From Heliopora coerulea (lineage: Eukaryota; Cnidaria; Anthozoa; Scleralcyonacea; Helioporidae): 64,000 bases of DNA. How positions within the stretch are numbered: the first letter of the stretch is position 1; every line of letters starts with the position of its first letter. This document shows, piece after piece, positions 61,301 to 64,000 of the stretch. The translations under genes were made by a program, and so were the position numbers. Where the stretch lies: positions 1,116,001 through 1,180,000 of the forward strand of contig JASJOG010000078.1 in the NCBI GenBank assembly GCA_030142905.1, given 5' to 3'. The notes below the pieces were generated by a model. It was given only the letters and a program-made list of their open reading frames with translations, ran no database searches and had not been told where the DNA came from.

Positions 61301-63659
61301 TGGACAATTAAGCCTTATATACGCATAAAAGCCAGAATATGGTAAGATTTAGTTAAACACCAAATAGTTGTAGGAAACTTTCCAAATACTTCTAAATTGT
61401 TCTCCTCCACCTAAAAATCATGAAACAAATCGATTTTCTTCGATTTGACGATTTGCTGTGAAAATTTCTCCAACTCGTCAAAAACGCTTTATCACGTCGG
61501 GATAAGACGATTACTAAAACGAACTGTGAAACAGTTGTGGCTTAAGTTTGTTGCATTTGTCGAATATTTCCCAAAACTCGTCAATCGGTTTAAAATGATC
61601 TTTTCGGGTCAGAGAAGAGAATAAAAGCATTAGTTTATTGATTCGAGAAGTACTTGCGAAAATATGGCAATGTTTAAAAATTGGACAATTAAGCTTTATA
61701 TACGCATAAAAGCCAGAATATGGTAAGATTTAGTTAAACACCAAATAGTTGTAGGAAACTTTCCAAATACTTCTAAATTGTTCTCCTCCACCCAAACATC
61801 ATGAAACAAATCGATTTTCGTCGATTTGACGATTTGCTGTGAAAATTTCTCTAACTCGTCAAAAACGCTTTATCTCGTCGGGATTAGACGATTACTAAAA
61901 CGAACTGTGAAAAAGTTGTGGCTTAAGTTTGTTGCATTGGTCGAATGTTTCCCAAAACTCGTCAATCGGTTAAAAATGATCTTTTCGGGTCAGAGAAGAG
62001 AATAAAAGCATTAGTTGATTGATTCGAGAAGTACTTGCGAAAATATGGCAATGTTTAAAAATTGGACAATTAAGCTTTATATACGCCTGAAAGCCAGAAG
62101 TATGCCTAGAATTGGTTAAACACCAAATAGGTGAGGGAAACTATCCAAATACTTCTAAATTGTTCTCCTACACCCAAATGTCATGAAACAAATCGATTTT
62201 CTTCTATTTGACGATTTGCTGTAAAAATTTCTCCAACTCGTCAAAAACGCTTTATCTCGTCGAAATAAGACGATTACTAAAACGAACTGTGAAATAGTTG
62301 TGGCTTAAGTTTGTTGCATTGGTCGAATGTTTCCCAAAACTCGTCAATCGGTTTAAAATGATCTTTTCGGGTCAGAGAAGAGAATAAAAGCATTAGTTGA
62401 TTGATTCGAGAAGTACTTGCGAAAATATGGCAATGTTTAAAAATTGGACAATTAAGCCTTATATACGCATAAAAGCCAGAATATGGTAAGATTTAGTTAA
62501 ACACCAAATAGTTGTAGGAAACTTTCCAAATACTTCTAAATTGTTCTCCTCCACCCAAACATCATGAAACAAATCGATTTTCGTCGATTTGACGATTTGC
62601 TGTAAAAATTTCTCCAACTCGTCAAAAACGCTTTATCTCGTCGGGATAAGACGATTACTAAAACGAACTGTGAAACAGTTGTGGCTTAAGTTTGTTGCAT
62701 TGCTCGAATATTTGCAAAAACTCCTCAATCGGTTTAAAATGATCTTTTCGGGTCAGAGAAGAGAATAAAAGCATTAGTTGATTGATTCGAGAAGTACTTG
62801 CGAAAATATGGCAATGTTTAAAAATTGGACAATTAAGCCTTATATACGCATAAAAGCCAGAAGTATGCCTAGAATTGGTTAAACGCCAAATAGGTGTAGG
62901 AAACTTTCCAAATACTTCTAAATTGTTCTCCTACACCCAAATGTCATGAAACAAATCGATTTTCGTCGATTTGACGATTTGCTGTGAAAATTTCTCCAAC
63001 TCGTCAAAAACGCTTTGTCTCGTCGAAATAAGACGATTACTAAAACGAACTGTGAAACAGTTGTGGCTTAAGTTTGTTGCATTGGTCGAATGTTTCCCAA
63101 AACTCGTCAATCGGTTTAAAATGATCTTTTAGGGTCAGAGAAGAGAATAAAAGCATTAGTTGATTGATTCGAGAAGTACTTGCGAAAATATGGCAATGTT
63201 TAAAAATTGGACAATTAAGCTTTATATACGCCTGAAAGCCAGAAGTATGCCTAGAATTGGTTAAACACCAAATAGGTGAGGGAAACTTTCCAAATACTTC
63301 TAAATTGTTCTCCTACACCCAAATGTCATGAAACAAATTGATTTTCTTCTATTTGACGATTTGCTGTAAAAATTTCTCCAACTCGTCAAAAACGCTTTAT
63401 CTCGTCGAAATAAGACGATTACTAAAACGAACTGTGAAACAGTTGTGGCTTAAGTTTGTTGCATTGGTCGAATGTTTCCCAAAACTCGTCAATCGGTTTA
63501 AAATGATCTTTTAGGGTCAGAGAAGAGAATAAAAGCATTAGTTGATTGATTCGAGAAGTACTTGCGAAAATATGGCAATGTTTAAAAATTGGACAATTAA
63601 GCCTTATATACGCATAAAAGCCAGAATATGGTAAGATTTAGTTAAACACCAAATAGTTG
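58322..63659. repeat. Right copy of the 48.4-53.0 kb segment, with extra monomers
   Basis: Offsets to the left partner are 9,913 bp (GGGATTAGACG 48541/58454; GTTGAATTTG 49351/59264), then 9,912 bp after a one-base loss at 59708 (TTCAAAATTG 50331/60243), then 10,293 bp (class B 50661/60954; CGCCTGAAAGCC 51791/62084; TTGCTCGAATA about 52406/62699). The last step reflects an additional monomer near 60227-60989. At the right end, monomers 62897 and 63279 share TTTTAGGGTC and follow two class B junctions only one monomer apart (62862, 63241), so local duplication is still in progress. Confidence 0.87.
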
Positions 63660-64000
63660 TAGGAAACTTTCCAAATACTTCTAAATTGTTCTCCTCCACC
63701 CAAACATCATGAAACAAATCGATTTTCGTCGATTTGACGATTTGCTGTAAAAATTTCTCCAACTCGTCAAAAACGCTTTATCTCGTCGGGATAAGACGAT
63801 TACTAAAACGAACTGTGAAACAGTTGTGGCTTAAGTTTGTTGCATTGGTCGAATATTTGCAAAAACTCGTCAATCGGTTTAAAATGATCTTTTCGGGTCA
63901 GAGAAGAGAACAAAAGCATTAGTTGATTGATTCGAGAAGTACTTGCGAAAATATGGCAATGTTTAAAAATTGGACAATTAAGCCTTATATACGCATAAAA
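63660..64000. repeat. Partial last monomer (341 of 381 bp), cut by the window edge
   Basis: This monomer combines CATTGGTCGAA of one body type with ATATTTGCAAAAACTCG of the other, and reads GAACAAAAG instead of GAATAAAAG near 63909. The latter change removes the usual TAA. The array evidently continues past base 64000. Confidence 0.9.

Larger units (their letters stand above)
1..64000. repeat. Tandem satellite DNA array, 381/382-bp monomer, about 168 copies
   Basis: The same unit recurs head to tail from the first base to the last. Monomer starts, marked by TAGGAAA or an equivalent, fall at 1, 382, 763, 1144, 1525, 1906 and so on to 63660. Thirty-six units are 382 bp and four have lost one base, which accounts for every start coordinate. 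Neighbouring monomers differ at a few to about thirty positions, and many diagnostic variants recur at multi-monomer spacing, so higher-order repeats are present. There are no inversions, gaps, transposons or unique inserts. This architecture is typical of eukaryotic centromeric or pericentromeric satellites; that assignment is inference from organisation, since I do not recognise the family. The array extends beyond both window edges. A collapsed or expanded assembly cannot be excluded from sequence alone. Confidence 0.98.

Noticed and set aside
63734..63922. 62-codon plus-strand open frame
   Set aside because: Same repeat-derived frame as in other monomers; its end is altered because GAATAA reads GAACAA here.
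1..64000. CRISPR array or bacterial repeat region
   Set aside because: The whole 381-bp unit is repeated with no unique spacers, and no bacterial genes are present.
1..64000. Nested transposons, terminal repeats or target-site duplications
   Set aside because: Monomer coordinates leave no room for insertions, and no long terminal or inverted repeats were seen.
1..64000. Telomere repeats, ribosomal RNA or histone clusters
   Set aside because: No short telomeric motif, rRNA-like or histone-like sequence is seen in the monomer.

Overview
The whole 64 kb window is one uninterrupted tandem satellite DNA array. I count 167 complete monomers plus a 341-base partial one, all in the same orientation, with no unique sequence, gene, RNA gene or transposon between them. 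The basic monomer is 381 bp. Thirty-six monomers are 382 bp because of a variant segment at the monomer junction (called class B here), and four carry a one-base deletion. These counts reproduce the last monomer start exactly (1 + 167x381 + 36 - 4 = 63660). I set monomer starts at the TAGGAAA or equivalent motif; the first lies at base 1. One hand-counted monomer (382-762) is 34% G+C with 17 CpG, about 1.5 times expectation.

The scale, head-to-tail order and higher-order repeat (HOR) structure point to centromeric, pericentromeric or other heterochromatic satellite DNA of a eukaryote, from a long-read assembly. Lack of CpG depletion fits a lineage that does not heavily methylate satellites (many insects and nematodes) better than a vertebrate or plant; this is inference. 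I do not recognise the satellite family and cannot name the organism.

Layout: a dimer duplication (1-1524); mixed monomers (1525-3810); a 6-monomer block followed by a shortened 5-monomer copy (3811-8003); a 3-monomer HOR (7622-9909, with a third, partly matching triplet to about 11053); a segment repeated at 4193 bp spacing (9910-12196 and 14103-16389) with single-monomer duplications between; a 4-monomer HOR (16772-23632) grading into 5-, 4- and 3-monomer spacing (23633-31256); a 10-monomer HOR with a chimeric extra monomer (33162-40404, homology starting near 32018); 5-monomer HORs (40405-48027); and a long-range duplication in which 52985-63278 repeats most of 40786-52984 at offsets of 9.9 to 13.0 kb. 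The class B junction acts as a ruler: its spacing in monomers runs 9,3,3,10,2,5,4,6,4,4,5,5,4,3,3,5,4,6,4,5,5,5,5,7,5,3,2,5,2,5,4,6,3,2,1.

No genes work together here. Open frames of 60-113 codons are by-products of the repeat: 381 is divisible by three and the 382-bp form shifts frame. The strongest observations are the nested HOR mosaic, linkage of the class B junction to monomers whose inverted repeat is broken, and an approximately 85-bp nearly invariant core in each monomer.
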